64,000 nt of DNA from Luteipulveratus flavus (GTDB lineage: Bacteria > Actinomycetota > Actinomycetes > Actinomycetales > Dermatophilaceae), in the NCBI RefSeq assembly GCF_029439465.1, contig NZ_JAROAV010000023.1, forward strand, positions 1 through 64,000. The letters are read 5' to 3'. Of this stretch, positions 7,553-16,267 are shown one piece after another. The position numbers were made by a program, and so were the translations under genes. A model generated the notes under the pieces. That model did no database searches, was not told the DNA's origin, and was given only the letters and a program-made list of their open reading frames with translations. How positions within the stretch are numbered: the first letter of the stretch is position 1; every line of letters begins with the position of its first letter.

Positions 7553-8422
7553 TCAGACGCGACCGTAGCTGGACACCTCGGGCTGGTAGACCGCGCGCTG
7601 GTTGACGCGCATGCCCGGCTTCGGGGCGTCGATCATCTGGCCGTTGCCGACGTAGATGCCGACGTGGTGCGCCGGGTAGCCGTAGAACACCAGGTCGCCG
7701 ACGCGCGGGCTGGACACCCGGGTCACCGCGGCCTGCTGGGCGCGGGCCGAGCGCGGCAGCTCCTTGCCGATCTGGCGGAACACGTAGCTGGTCAGACCGG
7801 AGCAGTCGAAGCCGCTCGGGGTCGAGCCACCGTAGACGTACGGGACGCCCAGGTAGCGCTGCGCGATGCGCACGACGCTGGAGTTGCTGCTCGTGGAGAT
7901 GGAGGCCGACCGGCTGGCGCGAGCGGTGGTGGCCGTGGCGGTGCCGCCGGGGTAGCCGCCGAGGGCGCGCCAGGTCTTCGGGCCGACGTAGCCGTCGGCC
8001 GCCAGGCCCTTGCGCGCCTGGAAGCCCTTGACCGCACGACGGGTCTGCGGGCCGAACGAGCCGTCACGGCTGATGTGCAGGCGACCCTGCACGACCTTGA
8101 CGAGCGAGCCGCGGTCGCCGTAGCTGAGGACGGTGACGCCCCCGGCCCGGTACGCGGTCGGCAGAGCGGCGGCGGCGGAGGTGGCCGACACTGCGGCGGG
8201 CGTGGACACGGCGGCAGTCGCGGCGACCTGCTGCGCGGCGGCCTGCGGGGTGCCGACGACCGGCGCGGCCTGGGCGGCGTCGGCCATGCCGATACCGCCG
8301 ATGGCGGTGGGGATGGCGAGGGCGACACCGGTGAGAGCCTTGCTGTGCCGACCGGCCATGGACGACACGACGGCGGACGCGAGCGTGGGCTCGGCCTTGC
8401 GGTGGCGAGGGGCGTAAGTCAT
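7553..8422 (-). CDS. secreted NlpC/P60 peptidase with one peptidoglycan-binding domain
   Basis: The 289-residue protein has an export signal ('ALTGVALAIPTAIGGIGMAD', cleavage near 'AAQAAP'), an Ala/Thr-rich linker, one PG_binding_1 domain (about 95-152) and an NlpC/P60 domain (about 180-289). Catalytic Cys is in 'FDCSGLTSYVF' (near 206) and His in 'AHHVGIYVGNG'. It is a paralogue of the product at 6133-7179 with one binding domain fewer. GGAAGG upstream supports the ATG at 8422; a longer upstream frame is rejected. Confidence 0.9.
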   Translation of the reverse strand: MTYAPRHRKAEPTLASAVVSSMAGRHSKALTGVALAIPTAIGGIGMADAAQAAPVVGTPQAAAQQVAATAAVSTPAAVSATSAAAALPTAYRAGGVTVLSYGDRGSLVKVVQGRLHISRDGSFGPQTRRAVKGFQARKGLAADGYVGPKTWRALGGYPGGTATATTARASRSASISTSSNSSVVRIAQRYLGVPYVYGGSTPSGFDCSGLTSYVFRQIGKELPRSARAQQAAVTRVSSPRVGDLVFYGYPAHHVGIYVGNGQMIDAPKPGMRVNQRAVYQPEVSSYGRV

Positions 8423-8762
8423 CAGGGACCTTCCAAGTGGTACTCGAACATCAGCATGCGCCCGCATTCACGAGCGCATGATGCCGCCGAGGTCCCCCGA
8501 CGAAGCGGCACGGTCAACGACTATGGCCGACGCCCAACCCATCTCCAACTCGAGTCGGAAAAGTGGTCGACCGGATTTGTCGGAGCCCCTCGGCGCGCCT
8601 GCCCTGCGGTCGGGCGTGTCACCCCGGCGATTACCCCGCCATGACGCGGAATTTACGGTTTCGTGACCTGTCGCAACACGCCGGACGGCCTCCGGTGTGA
8701 TTAAGCACCCTCATGTGTCTCGCATCGTGAGACCGATGCAACCTGTGACTACCGTGACCGTC
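8423..8762. promoter_or_regulatory. long divergent intergenic region with dyad element, NlpC/P60 gene 2 / MATE
   Basis: No gene is supported here. The minus strand across about 8714-8745 reads CAGGTTGCATCGGTCTCAC then GATGCGAGAC, with the dyad GTCTC-N7-GAGAC at 8717-8733, matching the element at 7444-7475. It lies about 290 bases before the NlpC/P60 start, implying a long leader. For the divergent MATE gene, TACCGT at 8750-8755 lies 7 bases before the ATG, as in a leaderless transcript. Confidence 0.4.
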
Positions 8763-10088
8763 ATGTATCGCACGTCGGCGCAGCGGGAGATCTTGCGACT
8801 GGCGGTTCCCGCCTTCCTCGCGCTGGTCGCCGAACCGCTCTTCCTGCTCGCCGACTCCGCCATCGTCGGCCACCTCGGCACCGCTCCCCTGGCCGGACTG
8901 GGCGTCGCCAGCGCCGCTCTGCTGACCGCCGCCAACATCTACGTCTTCCTCGCGTACGGCACGACCTCGCTGGTGGCGCGGCGGCTGGGCGCCGGCGACG
9001 AGCGCTCCGCGGTGTCCGCCGGCTTGGACGGGGTCTGGCTCTCGATCGCGCTCGGCGCCGTGACCGCGCTGGCCACGGCGATCTGGGCCGGCCCGCTGTG
9101 CGAGCTGTTCGGGGCGTCCGCGGACGCGCTGGCCCAGGCGACGACGTACCTGCGGATCAGCGCGCTCGGCGTCCCCGCGATGCTGGTCGTCCTCGCCGCC
9201 ACCGGGGTGCTGCGCGGGTTCCAGGACACCCGGACGCCGCTGGTCGCGGCCGTGACCGGGTTCGGCGCCAACATCGTGCTCAACCTGAGCCTGGTGTACG
9301 GCCTGGACCTGGGCATCGCCGGCTCCGCCTGGGGCACGGTGCTCGCCCAGACCGGCATGGCGGCGGGGCTGCTGCTGGTCGTCACCCGGCGGGCCCGGGC
9401 GCTGCACGCGCGGCTGCGACCCCACCCCACCGGCGTGCTGCGAGCGGCGCTCGGGGGCGTACCCCTCCTCATCCGTACTCTCGCGCTGCGCGGGGCCATG
9501 CTCCTGACCACCTGGGTGGCCGCGGGTCTGGGCGACGTGCCGCTGGCCGCGCACCAGGTGGCGATGACGGTCTTCGGGTTCCTCGCGTTCGCGCTGGACG
9601 CCCTCGCGATCGCGGCGCAGGCGCTGACCGGTAAGGCGCTCGGGGCCGGCGACGTCGAGGGCACGCGCGCCGCGACCCGGCTGATGCTGTGGTGGGGACT
9701 CGGCGCGGGCGTCCTGCTCGGGGCCGTCGTGCTGGCCGTGCACCAGGTGCTGCCGCTGCTGTTCACCTCCGACCAGGCCGTACGCGACGCGCTCGCCGCC
9801 GCTCTGCTGGTCGTGGCCCTGGTCCAACCGGTGTCGGGGCTGGTCTTCGTGCTGGACGGCGTCCTGATCGGAGCCGGCGACGGGGTGGCGCTGGCGGTCG
9901 TCCAGGTGGCCGTGCTGGCGGCGTACGTCCCCGTCCTGCTGCTGGTGCGGGCGCACGTGTCCGGGGCGGCCGTCCACACCCTCACCGTGCTGTGGTGGTC
10001 GTTCGCGGCGTTCATGGCGTTCCGGCTGCTGGCACTCGCCGTACGGGCGCGGTCCGACCGCTGGCTGGTGACCGGCGCCGTCCGCTGA
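8763..10088 (+). CDS. MATE family efflux transporter (DinF-like)
   Basis: The 441-residue protein has about twelve hydrophobic segments and MATE signatures: 'ILRLAVPAFLALVAEPLFLL' and 'DSAIVGHLGTAPLAGLGVA' near the N terminus, 'GVLRGFQDTRTPL' near 160, and the second half repeating the pattern. It is probably a cation-coupled exporter of drugs or metabolites in the cytoplasmic membrane. ATG at 8763 gives the usual N terminus. Starts further upstream would run through the dyad element. There is no ribosome binding site; a TANNNT box just upstream suggests leaderless translation. It converges with rplI. Confidence 0.9.
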   Translation: MYRTSAQREILRLAVPAFLALVAEPLFLLADSAIVGHLGTAPLAGLGVASAALLTAANIYVFLAYGTTSLVARRLGAGDERSAVSAGLDGVWLSIALGAVTALATAIWAGPLCELFGASADALAQATTYLRISALGVPAMLVVLAATGVLRGFQDTRTPLVAAVTGFGANIVLNLSLVYGLDLGIAGSAWGTVLAQTGMAAGLLLVVTRRARALHARLRPHPTGVLRAALGGVPLLIRTLALRGAMLLTTWVAAGLGDVPLAAHQVAMTVFGFLAFALDALAIAAQALTGKALGAGDVEGTRAATRLMLWWGLGAGVLLGAVVLAVHQVLPLLFTSDQAVRDALAAALLVVALVQPVSGLVFVLDGVLIGAGDGVALAVVQVAVLAAYVPVLLLVRAHVSGAAVHTLTVLWWSFAAFMAFRLLALAVRARSDRWLVTGAVR

Positions 10089-10115
10089 CGTCGCGGCCCC
10101 AGGGCCGACCTCGGC

Positions 10116-10185
10116 TGCTCATACTGCGTTCGGTGCTCCTGACGCGGTTCGAGCTGAGTCAGGAGCACCGAACGCAGTATGAGCA
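10116..10185. repeat. 28-bp perfect inverted repeat
   Basis: The left arm (10116-10143, starting TGCTCATACTGCGTTCGG) pairs without mismatch with the right arm (10158-10185, ending CGAACGCAGTATGAGCA) around a 14-base loop. It lies between the convergent MATE and rplI genes. It is longer and less GC-rich than the terminators around it and has no T tract, so it may be a mobile palindrome (REP or MITE remnant) or a structured RNA. Confidence 0.75.
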
Positions 10186-10215
10186 CGGGATGCCGGGCGG
10201 CGCCGGGGACGACGA

Positions 10216-10247
10216 ACGCCCGGTCCCGCGGGTGCGGGACCGGGCGT
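10216..10247 (-). terminator. hairpin terminator of the rpsF-ssb-rpsR-rplI operon
   Basis: ACGCCCGGTCCCGC (10216-10229) pairs perfectly with GCGGGACCGGGCGT (10234-10247) around GGGT. It lies 20 bases after the rplI stop on the minus strand. Confidence 0.75.
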
Positions 10248-10267
10248 CGGTGTCGTACGAGGCAGCC

Positions 10268-10717
10268 TTACTTGGCGGCGACGACGTCCAGCTTCAGCGT
10301 GGCGGCGACCTCGGGGTGCAGGCGGACCTGCACCGTGTGGGAACCGGTGCTGCGGATCGGCTGGGCGATCTCGACCTTGCGGCGGTCGATCGTGCCGACA
10401 CCGGCAGCCTTGACCGCGTCGGCGATCTCGGCGGTGGTGACGGCGCCGAACAGGCGACCGGACTGGCCGGCGCGGGCCTGCACCTTCACCGTGGTGTGCT
10501 CGAGGTTGCCCTTGATCGACTGGGCCTCCTCCAGCGACTGCACGGCGCGGATCTCGCGACCCTTGGTGATCGCGTCGACCTGCTTCTGGCCGCCCTTCGT
10601 CCACGGGGTGGCGAGGTGGCGGGGCAGCAGGTAGTTGCGGGCGTAGCCGTCCTTGACGTCGACGACGTCGCCGGCGGTGCCGAGCGTGGAGACCTCGTGG
10701 GTCAGAATCACCTTCAT
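10268..10717 (-). CDS. rplI: 50S ribosomal protein L9
   Basis: The 149-residue protein matches L9: '[20 protein letters not shown]' and '[16 protein letters not shown]' at the N-terminal domain, a long connecting helix, and a C-terminal domain ending '[18 protein letters not shown]'. L9 binds 23S rRNA near the L1 stalk. TTAGGAGCGAG upstream is a good ribosome binding site. It is the last gene of a leftward operon, 23 bases after rpsR. Confidence 0.98.
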   Translation of the reverse strand: MKVILTHEVSTLGTAGDVVDVKDGYARNYLLPRHLATPWTKGGQKQVDAITKGREIRAVQSLEEAQSIKGNLEHTTVKVQARAGQSGRLFGAVTTAEIADAVKAAGVGTIDRRKVEIAQPIRSTGSHTVQVRLHPEVAATLKLDVVAAK

Positions 10718-10740
10718 GACTCGCTCCTAACGGTCAGGGC

Positions 10741-10977
10741 TCAGCGAGCCGAGCTGGAGTACGGCAGCAGCGCCATCTCGCGGGCGTTCTTGACCGCGGT
10801 GGCGATGAGCCGCTGCTCCTGGACGGACACACCGGTCACCCGACGCGCGCGGATCTTGCCGCGGTCGGAGATGAACTTGCGCAGCAGCGCGGTGTCCTTG
10901 TAATCGATGCTCTCGACCTTCGCCGCCTTCAGCGGGTTGGCCTTCTTCTTGGGCTTGCGCACAACGGGCTTGGCCAT
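10741..10977 (-). CDS. rpsR: 30S ribosomal protein S18
   Basis: This 78-residue protein has the S18 core '[19 protein letters not shown]' and '[20 protein letters not shown]', preceded by a short Lys-rich tail '[12 protein letters not shown]'. S18 forms a heterodimer with S6 on the 30S platform. GGAAGGAG upstream is a strong ribosome binding site. There is no CxxC zinc motif, so it is not the obvious zinc-binding type. A short CCCGAGC/GCTCGGG hairpin lies in the ssb-rpsR gap at 11000-11016. Confidence 0.97.
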   Translation of the reverse strand: MAKPVVRKPKKKANPLKAAKVESIDYKDTALLRKFISDRGKIRARRVTGVSVQEQRLIATAVKNAREMALLPYSSSAR

Positions 10978-11124
10978 CGTGGTGCTCTCCTTCCGAGAGC
11001 CCGAGCGGTGCTCGGGATGGGGTGTTTCTGGGAGTGCAGTCCTTCACGGACCTGACGCCGTTCGGCGACGATGCCGGCTGGGCGAGCCTGCGAGCTCAGC
11101 CGGCAGGAGGAGCCGAACGAAAAG

Positions 11125-11727
11125 TTAGAAGGGGGGCTCGTCGTAGGACGGGCCGGTGCTCCAGCCGCCCTGACCGCCCTGCGGGCTGCCGGACTGCTGA
11201 CCGCCGCCGGAACCACCACTGGGCTGGGTCGCCCACGGGTCGTCCTGCTGGCCGCCGGACTGGTTGCCGCCGCCCTGACCGCCACCCTGGTTGCCTCCGC
11301 CGAAGCCACCCTGGCTGCCGCCCTGGTTGCCTCCGCCGAAGCCACCCTGGCCGCCGCCCCGCTGGGTCTTGTTGACCTTGGCAGTGGCGTAGCGCAGCGA
11401 CGGGCCGACCTCGTCGACCTGCATCTCCATCACCGTGCGCTTCTCACCTTCCTTGGTCTCGAATGAGCGCGAGACCAGGCGGCCGGTGACGACGACACGC
11501 GCACCGCGACCGAGCGACTCGGCGACGTTCTCCGCCGCTTCGCGCCAGACCGAGCAGCGCATGAACAGCGTCTCGCCGTCCTTCCACTCGTTGGTCTGGC
11601 GGTCGAACTGACGCGGCGTCGACGCAACGGTGAAGTTGGCCACCGCGGCCCCGGACGGCGTGAACCGCAGCTCCGGGTCCTGGGTGAGGTTTCCGACGAG
11701 GGTGATGACGGTGTCGCCTGCAGCCAT
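11125..11727 (-). CDS. ssb: single-stranded DNA-binding protein
   Basis: The 200-residue protein has an OB-fold domain (about 1-115: '[20 protein letters not shown]', '[19 protein letters not shown]', '[20 protein letters not shown]'), a Gly/Gln/Asn/Phe-rich linker (about 120-190) and the acidic tip 'YDEPPF', the docking tail for replication and repair partners. The linker contains a duplicated 12-residue block. It coats single-stranded DNA during replication. It lies between rpsF and rpsR in the conserved operon. Confidence 0.97.
   Translation of the reverse strand: MAAGDTVITLVGNLTQDPELRFTPSGAAVANFTVASTPRQFDRQTNEWKDGETLFMRCSVWREAAENVAESLGRGARVVVTGRLVSRSFETKEGEKRTVMEMQVDEVGPSLRYATAKVNKTQRGGGQGGFGGGNQGGSQGGFGGGNQGGGQGGGNQSGGQQDDPWATQPSGGSGGGQQSGSPQGGQGGWSTGPSYDEPPF
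11285..11356. repeat. 36-bp direct repeat inside ssb
   Basis: Two adjacent 36-bp units (11285-11320 and 11321-11356) starting CCCTGGTTGCCTCCGCCGAA encode a repeated Gly/Gln/Phe block in the disordered SSB linker. This is a likely slippage site that changes linker length in frame. Confidence 0.75.
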
Positions 11728-11763
11728 GGGGCTCCCCTTCTGAGGGTCGTGGAGTTGCGAGGA

Positions 11764-12051
11764 CTACGCGTCGGCGCGCAGCAGCTTGGTCCGCAGGATG
11801 GACTCGTTGAGCCCCAGCTGACGGTCCAGCTCCTTGGCGGTGGCCGACTCGGCCGTCATGGTGACGACCGCGTAGATGCCCTCGGACTTCTTCTTGATGT
11901 CGTAGGCCAGGCGGCGACGACCCCAGATGTCGAGGTTGTCGACCGTGCCGCCGTCCTTGGTGACGACGGTGAGGAACTTGTCCAGCGACGGCTGGACAGT
12001 GCGCTCGTCGAGCTCGGGGTCGAGGATGATCATGAGTTCGTACTGACGCAT
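11764..12051 (-). CDS. rpsF: 30S ribosomal protein S6
   Basis: The 95-residue protein is S6: '[19 protein letters not shown]', '[19 protein letters not shown]', '[15 protein letters not shown]'. S6 binds S18 and 16S rRNA on the 30S platform. The ATG at 12051 is chosen over one four codons upstream because it has AAAGGAGGT eight bases away, a near-perfect match to the 16S anti-SD. It is the first gene of rpsF-ssb-rpsR-rplI. Its leader can fold so that the Shine-Dalgarno sequence is paired. Confidence 0.97.
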   Translation of the reverse strand: MRQYELMIILDPELDERTVQPSLDKFLTVVTKDGGTVDNLDIWGRRRLAYDIKKKSEGIYAVVTMTAESATAKELDRQLGLNESILRTKLLRADA

Positions 12052-12061
12052 GCGTGAACCC

Positions 12062-12105
12062 ACCTCCTTTGGTCTAGGCGGTCACGGTCTCTCCGTGACA
12101 GGAGG
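12062..12105 (-). promoter_or_regulatory. rpsF leader with nested hairpins that can sequester the Shine-Dalgarno
   Basis: On the minus strand, CCTCCT (complement of 12100-12105) can pair with AGGAGG of the rpsF Shine-Dalgarno (within 12062-12070). Between them a perfect 7-bp hairpin GTCACGG/CCGTGAC (12081-12099) is followed by CGCC and an A-rich stretch. S6-S18 autoregulation through leader motifs with a CCG element is established in other bacteria; that this is such a motif is inferred. Confidence 0.5.
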
Positions 12106-12279
12106 GTTGCAGCGTGCTCCCTGGCGCACCGCCCGTCGCAGCGACGAGCAGGAGCCACCGGCGTGGACCTACGCCGCTCACGATGCCAGGCGGCACCGAC
12201 GTGCGGGCGTCATCCACAGGAAGAGGCTCCCGAGTACACCGGGAACCGCACGAGGATATCGGCGCAGCGCGGCGCGCGC

Positions 12280-13617
12280 CTAATCGGCGACGCCCGCGAA
12301 CCGCGTACGAGCAGCACCGGGCGATGCGGCCGGGCCCTCCGCTCGCGCGTCGTCGAGCTCGCGCTGCCCCGCCAGGCAGCGCCACGCCAGACCCACGTAC
12401 GCGAGCAGCCGGACCGAGGTCAGCAGCGCGTACGCCGGGGCGGGCAGCGCACGGTCGGCGTTGAAGGAGGTGCCGGCGTACATCCACACCCCGGCGAAGT
12501 AGGTGACCTCGACCGCCGCCCAGATCAGGTGGTCCCGCCAGCGCAGACCGCACAGCGCGATCAGCGGCAGCACCCACAGCGCCGCCTGGACGGGGATCGT
12601 CTTCCCGGTGACCATCACGATCACGAGCATCACCAGGGACAGCTGCGGGATGCCGAACGCCCGCTCCCGGTCGGTGGCGAGGTAGACGCCGACGACGAGA
12701 GCGAGCAGCCAGCCGATGACGGCCAGCGCGGTGAGGGCAGCGGCCGGGATGCTGACGTGGGCGATCTGCGCGACGAGCCACGGCGAGCCGTAGCCGGCGC
12801 CCTGATCGGTCCACAGCTGGTACGACGCCAGCGGGTCGCCACCCATCGACCAGGCGAGGACGAGCGAGAGCACGACGGCGAGCGCGGCACCGGCGAGCAC
12901 GTGCCGCAGCTCGCGCCGCCGGTCGTCGCGCCAGGCCACGAGCGCGACCGCGACCAGCACCACCGCAGGGAACGTGCGGGCCATCGTCGCCGCGCCCAGC
13001 AGCACCCCCGCCGAGGTCGAGTGCCGGCGGGACCACGCGAGCAGACCGAGCGCCATCAGGGCGACGCCGAACATGTCGAACGACACGAGAGCCGCGGTCA
13101 CCAGCACGGGGCTGAGAGCGACGTGCGCCGCGAGCCACGGGGTCGACCGCGCGACACCGGCCGTGGCGACGACGGTCACCGCGACCAGCAGGGCGATCAC
13201 CACGGCGCCGAGGGCGAAGTACCACCGCTGCTCGGCGAGGCCCGAGCCCGACGGCGTGAGCCAGCGCAGCACCCAGGTGAGGAACGCGGTCAGGACCGGC
13301 TGGCTGTGGCCGGGGCCACCACCCGACCACGGTGTCGCGCCGTGCTCGGGCGTCACCGCCGCGGGCAGGTCGGAGTAGCAGGCACGCCACAGCGAGCCCG
13401 GCGTGCTCCAGCCCGACCGCACGCAGTGGTTCTTCTGCAGCACACCCAGCGCGACGACCACGCTCGCGAGTGCCGACAGCAGCGCGCCGGCGTACGTCCA
13501 CGGACGGCGGCCGATCGCGGCGTACCGGCCGACGGGGCCGCCGACGACCTCACTGGCCTGGGCGACGACGTCGTCACCGCGGCTGGGCGCGGCGAGACGA
13601 GCGGGCGGACGAGGCAT
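12280..13617 (-). CDS. GT87/DUF2029-type polytopic membrane protein (Rv0051-like)
   Basis: The 445-residue protein has about ten hydrophobic segments and lies between rpsF and the class A PBP, the place of Rv0051 in Mycobacterium. Motifs such as 'VLGVLQKNHCVRSGW', 'FDMFGVALMALGLLAWSR', 'GAATMARTFPAVVL' and 'TGKTIPVQAALWVLPLIALC' fit the GT-C-like GT87/DUF2029 group, which includes polyprenyl-phosphate-dependent mannosyltransferases. Donor and acceptor are unknown. The ATG at 13617 has no ribosome binding site; TAGACT seven bases upstream could be the -10 box of a leaderless transcript starting in the 25-base gap after the PBP gene. Confidence 0.8.
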   Translation of the reverse strand: MPRPPARLAAPSRGDDVVAQASEVVGGPVGRYAAIGRRPWTYAGALLSALASVVVALGVLQKNHCVRSGWSTPGSLWRACYSDLPAAVTPEHGATPWSGGGPGHSQPVLTAFLTWVLRWLTPSGSGLAEQRWYFALGAVVIALLVAVTVVATAGVARSTPWLAAHVALSPVLVTAALVSFDMFGVALMALGLLAWSRRHSTSAGVLLGAATMARTFPAVVLVAVALVAWRDDRRRELRHVLAGAALAVVLSLVLAWSMGGDPLASYQLWTDQGAGYGSPWLVAQIAHVSIPAAALTALAVIGWLLALVVGVYLATDRERAFGIPQLSLVMLVIVMVTGKTIPVQAALWVLPLIALCGLRWRDHLIWAAVEVTYFAGVWMYAGTSFNADRALPAPAYALLTSVRLLAYVGLAWRCLAGQRELDDARAEGPAASPGAARTRFAGVAD

Positions 13618-13641
13618 GGCCGCGAGTCTAAGGACGCTCGT

Positions 13642-16008
13642 CTACGGCTGGGCGGGGAACGTGGGGATCGTCGGTCTGCCGCCGCCGGGCTTGTCCGTGG
13701 TGGTCGTCGTCGTGGGCTCGGGCGACTTCGTCCGGGTCCGGGTCGGCGACGGCTCCTTCGTCCGCGTGCGGGTCGGGCTCGGCTCCTGCGTGCGCGTCCG
13801 CGTCGGCTCGGAGGTCCGCGTCGGCTCCGGCGTGCTGGTCGGCGTCTCCGGCCCCGGCGTCGCAGTCGGCTCCTCGGTCGGAGCCGTGCTGGTGGGCTCG
13901 TCGGTCGGTGGCGCCGTCATGCCGTCCGGCAGCGGGAACGCCGTCGGCGGCTGGCCCTGCAGCGCCGCCTCCATGAACGCCCGCCAGATCGCGGTGGGGT
14001 ACTTGCCACCGGTCGCCGGGTCACCCTCCGGCCCCGTCATCTGTACGGGAGCAGACTTGCCGGGCGCTGTCTGGAACATCCCGACCGACGTCGTCAGCTG
14101 GGGGGTGAAACCGCTGAACCAGACCGACTTGTTCTCGTTGGCCGTGCCGGTCTTGCCGGCCGCAGCTCGATCGAAGCCCTTGAGCGCGTTCTTGGCGCTT
14201 CCGTTCTTGACCACGCCCTCCATCGCGTTGACAGCCGTCAGGGCCACGTTCTTGTCGAACGCTCGCGCGGTCTTCGGCTTCGCGGTGTAGGAGTATCCGC
14301 CCGTCGTGCTGCTGACGCTCTTGATGAAGTGGGCATCCGCGCGCACGCCCTGGTTGTTGATCGTGTTGTAGGCGGTCGCCATGTCGATCACGTGGACGGA
14401 GGGCGTGCCGAGGATGTTGGACAACGAGGTCTCACCGTTGTTGGCGCGTACCAGGGTGTCCGGGATTCCGGCAGCCTCCGCCACCGCAGCGGTCTTCTTC
14501 GGACCGATGTCCTGGTTGAGCTGCAGGAAGACGGTGTTGACGGAGTTCGCAGTGGCCTTGCGCAGAGTGATCTTGCCCCACGGCTTGCCGGCGAAGTTGG
14601 TCACCTCGCCCTTGGGGTTGGCCTCGGTGACGTACTGCTTGAACTTCATGGGCGAGTCGCCGTCGTAGGTCTTGTCGAGGGTCATGCCGTCCTGCAGCCC
14701 GCCGATCAGGCCGAACACCTTGAAGTTGGAGGCGCCCTGCATCACCTGGTACGTCGCGTTGTCCGCCTCGTTGAGCGGATCGCGTCCGCCGTACATGGCC
14801 ACGACCTCGCCGGTGCCGGGGCGCTGGGCGACGAGACCGACGTGCAGGCTCGTCGACTGGGAGGGCATGTGCTGCTCGACCGCCTTGACCGCGGCCTCCT
14901 GCGACGCCTTGTTGATGGTGGTCGTGATCTTCAGGCCGCCCTTGTCGACATCGACGTCGGACAGGCCGATCTTGGCGGTGAGCTCCTCGCGGACCTGGTC
15001 CCGGACGTACCCGAGCGGGCCGGGGATCGTCTGCTTCTTGCGCGGCTGGACCACCGGGAAGCGGGCCTGGGCGTACTGCTCCTGGCTCAGCCAGCCCTTG
15101 TCGACCATGCCGCCCAGCACGTAGACCATGCGGGCGTTGACCCTCGCCTCGGAGTTCTTGCCGTTGGAGGGGTCGAGGCGGTTGGGCGAGTTGACGATCG
15201 AGGCCAGGAACGCGCCCTCGCTGGGGTTCAGCTGGCTGACGTCCTTGCCGAAGTACGCCTTCGACGCGGCCTGGACCCCGTACGCGCCGCGGCCGAAGTA
15301 GATGGTGTTGAGGTAGTCGCCCAGGATCTGGTCCTTGGACATCCGCTGGTCGATCTTCAGCGAGATCATGACCTCTTTGAACTTACGGCTGACCGTGCGG
15401 TCCTGGGTCAGGAAGTAGTTCTTGACGTACTGCTGGGTGATCGTCGAGCCACCGGCCTTGGACCCGCCGCGCAGGTTGGTCCAGAACGCGCGGACGATAC
15501 CGGTCGGCGAGATGCCGCGGTTGCTGTAGAAGTCCCGGTCCTCGGCGGACAGGAACGCGTTGCGCACGTGCGCGGGGACCTGCTCGATCGGCACGCTCTC
15601 GCGGTTGGTGCTGTTGAAGCGCGCGAGCTCGGTCTTGCCGTCGTCGTAGTAGAGGATCGACTGCTGCTTGGTCGCGTCGGCGTTCGGCTTCGGGATGTCG
15701 GTGCGCTGGTAGATCACGAAGAGCGCGATCACGCCCAGGACGAGCAGACCGAACAGGGCCAGCAGCGTGCGGGTGACGATCTTGTACGCGAGCCCGCGGC
15801 TGCGACGACCGCCGCCGGCGCCACCGGGGCGCCCGGCCGGCCGAGAGCCGCCCGAACCGTTGCCGCCGGAGCCGCTCCCGCGGCCAGGTCCACTGCCGCT
15901 GCCACGGCCGTTGCCGTTGCCGTTGCCGGCGAAGCCGTCCGGGCGAGGGCGGTCGTCGTCCATCCGCTCGACGCGCCGACGCGCGCGCGGACCGGGGGTG
16001 TCCGTCAC
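13642..16008 (-). CDS. class A penicillin-binding protein (bifunctional transglycosylase/transpeptidase)
   Basis: The 788-residue protein has a Gly/Asn/Arg-rich cytoplasmic tail (1-72), one transmembrane helix (about 78-100), a GT51 domain (about 120-300) with 'FLSAEDRDFYSNRGI' and 'GGSTITQQYVKNYFL', and a transpeptidase domain (about 370-680). The transpeptidase motifs are SNFK (SxxK), SVN (SxN) and 'AGKTGTA' (KTG). The tail from about 690 is Pro/Thr/Glu- and Thr/Arg-rich with short repeats. It polymerises and cross-links peptidoglycan; position matches ponA1 of mycobacteria. The start is GTG with AGAGGAA upstream. Confidence 0.95.
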   Translation of the reverse strand: MTDTPGPRARRRVERMDDDRPRPDGFAGNGNGNGRGSGSGPGRGSGSGGNGSGGSRPAGRPGGAGGGRRSRGLAYKIVTRTLLALFGLLVLGVIALFVIYQRTDIPKPNADATKQQSILYYDDGKTELARFNSTNRESVPIEQVPAHVRNAFLSAEDRDFYSNRGISPTGIVRAFWTNLRGGSKAGGSTITQQYVKNYFLTQDRTVSRKFKEVMISLKIDQRMSKDQILGDYLNTIYFGRGAYGVQAASKAYFGKDVSQLNPSEGAFLASIVNSPNRLDPSNGKNSEARVNARMVYVLGGMVDKGWLSQEQYAQARFPVVQPRKKQTIPGPLGYVRDQVREELTAKIGLSDVDVDKGGLKITTTINKASQEAAVKAVEQHMPSQSTSLHVGLVAQRPGTGEVVAMYGGRDPLNEADNATYQVMQGASNFKVFGLIGGLQDGMTLDKTYDGDSPMKFKQYVTEANPKGEVTNFAGKPWGKITLRKATANSVNTVFLQLNQDIGPKKTAAVAEAAGIPDTLVRANNGETSLSNILGTPSVHVIDMATAYNTINNQGVRADAHFIKSVSSTTGGYSYTAKPKTARAFDKNVALTAVNAMEGVVKNGSAKNALKGFDRAAAGKTGTANENKSVWFSGFTPQLTTSVGMFQTAPGKSAPVQMTGPEGDPATGGKYPTAIWRAFMEAALQGQPPTAFPLPDGMTAPPTDEPTSTAPTEEPTATPGPETPTSTPEPTRTSEPTRTRTQEPSPTRTRTKEPSPTRTRTKSPEPTTTTTTDKPGGGRPTIPTFPAQP

Positions 16009-16267
16009 TGAGATTCCTCTTCGTACGTCATGGTCAACGAATGGCCCGTCAGGGCAGGGCTCGTGGTGCCCTCGAAGGGGCGACCCTGGGCCAGTGGAAC
16101 AACGGCGTACGACGGCCCGACCGCACAGGGTAACCCCGACTACTGGACGCCTGTCTCAGATTCGGCGTTGTCACACCCGCCCGACGATCGTTCCGCCGTC
16201 TCGCGGACGAGCACGCCCGTGACGACAGGTCGATCGACCTGGAGCGATCGAAGCGAGATGTCGCAAA

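Noticed and set aside
12064-12279. A tRNA or small gene between rpsF and the GT87 gene
   Set aside because: No cloverleaf or convincing frame was found; only leader and promoter sequence is likely.
12163-16011. Very long rightward open frame opposite the PBP and GT87 genes
   Set aside because: Composition is Arg/Gly/His-rich and it lies antisense to two well-supported genes; a high-GC shadow.
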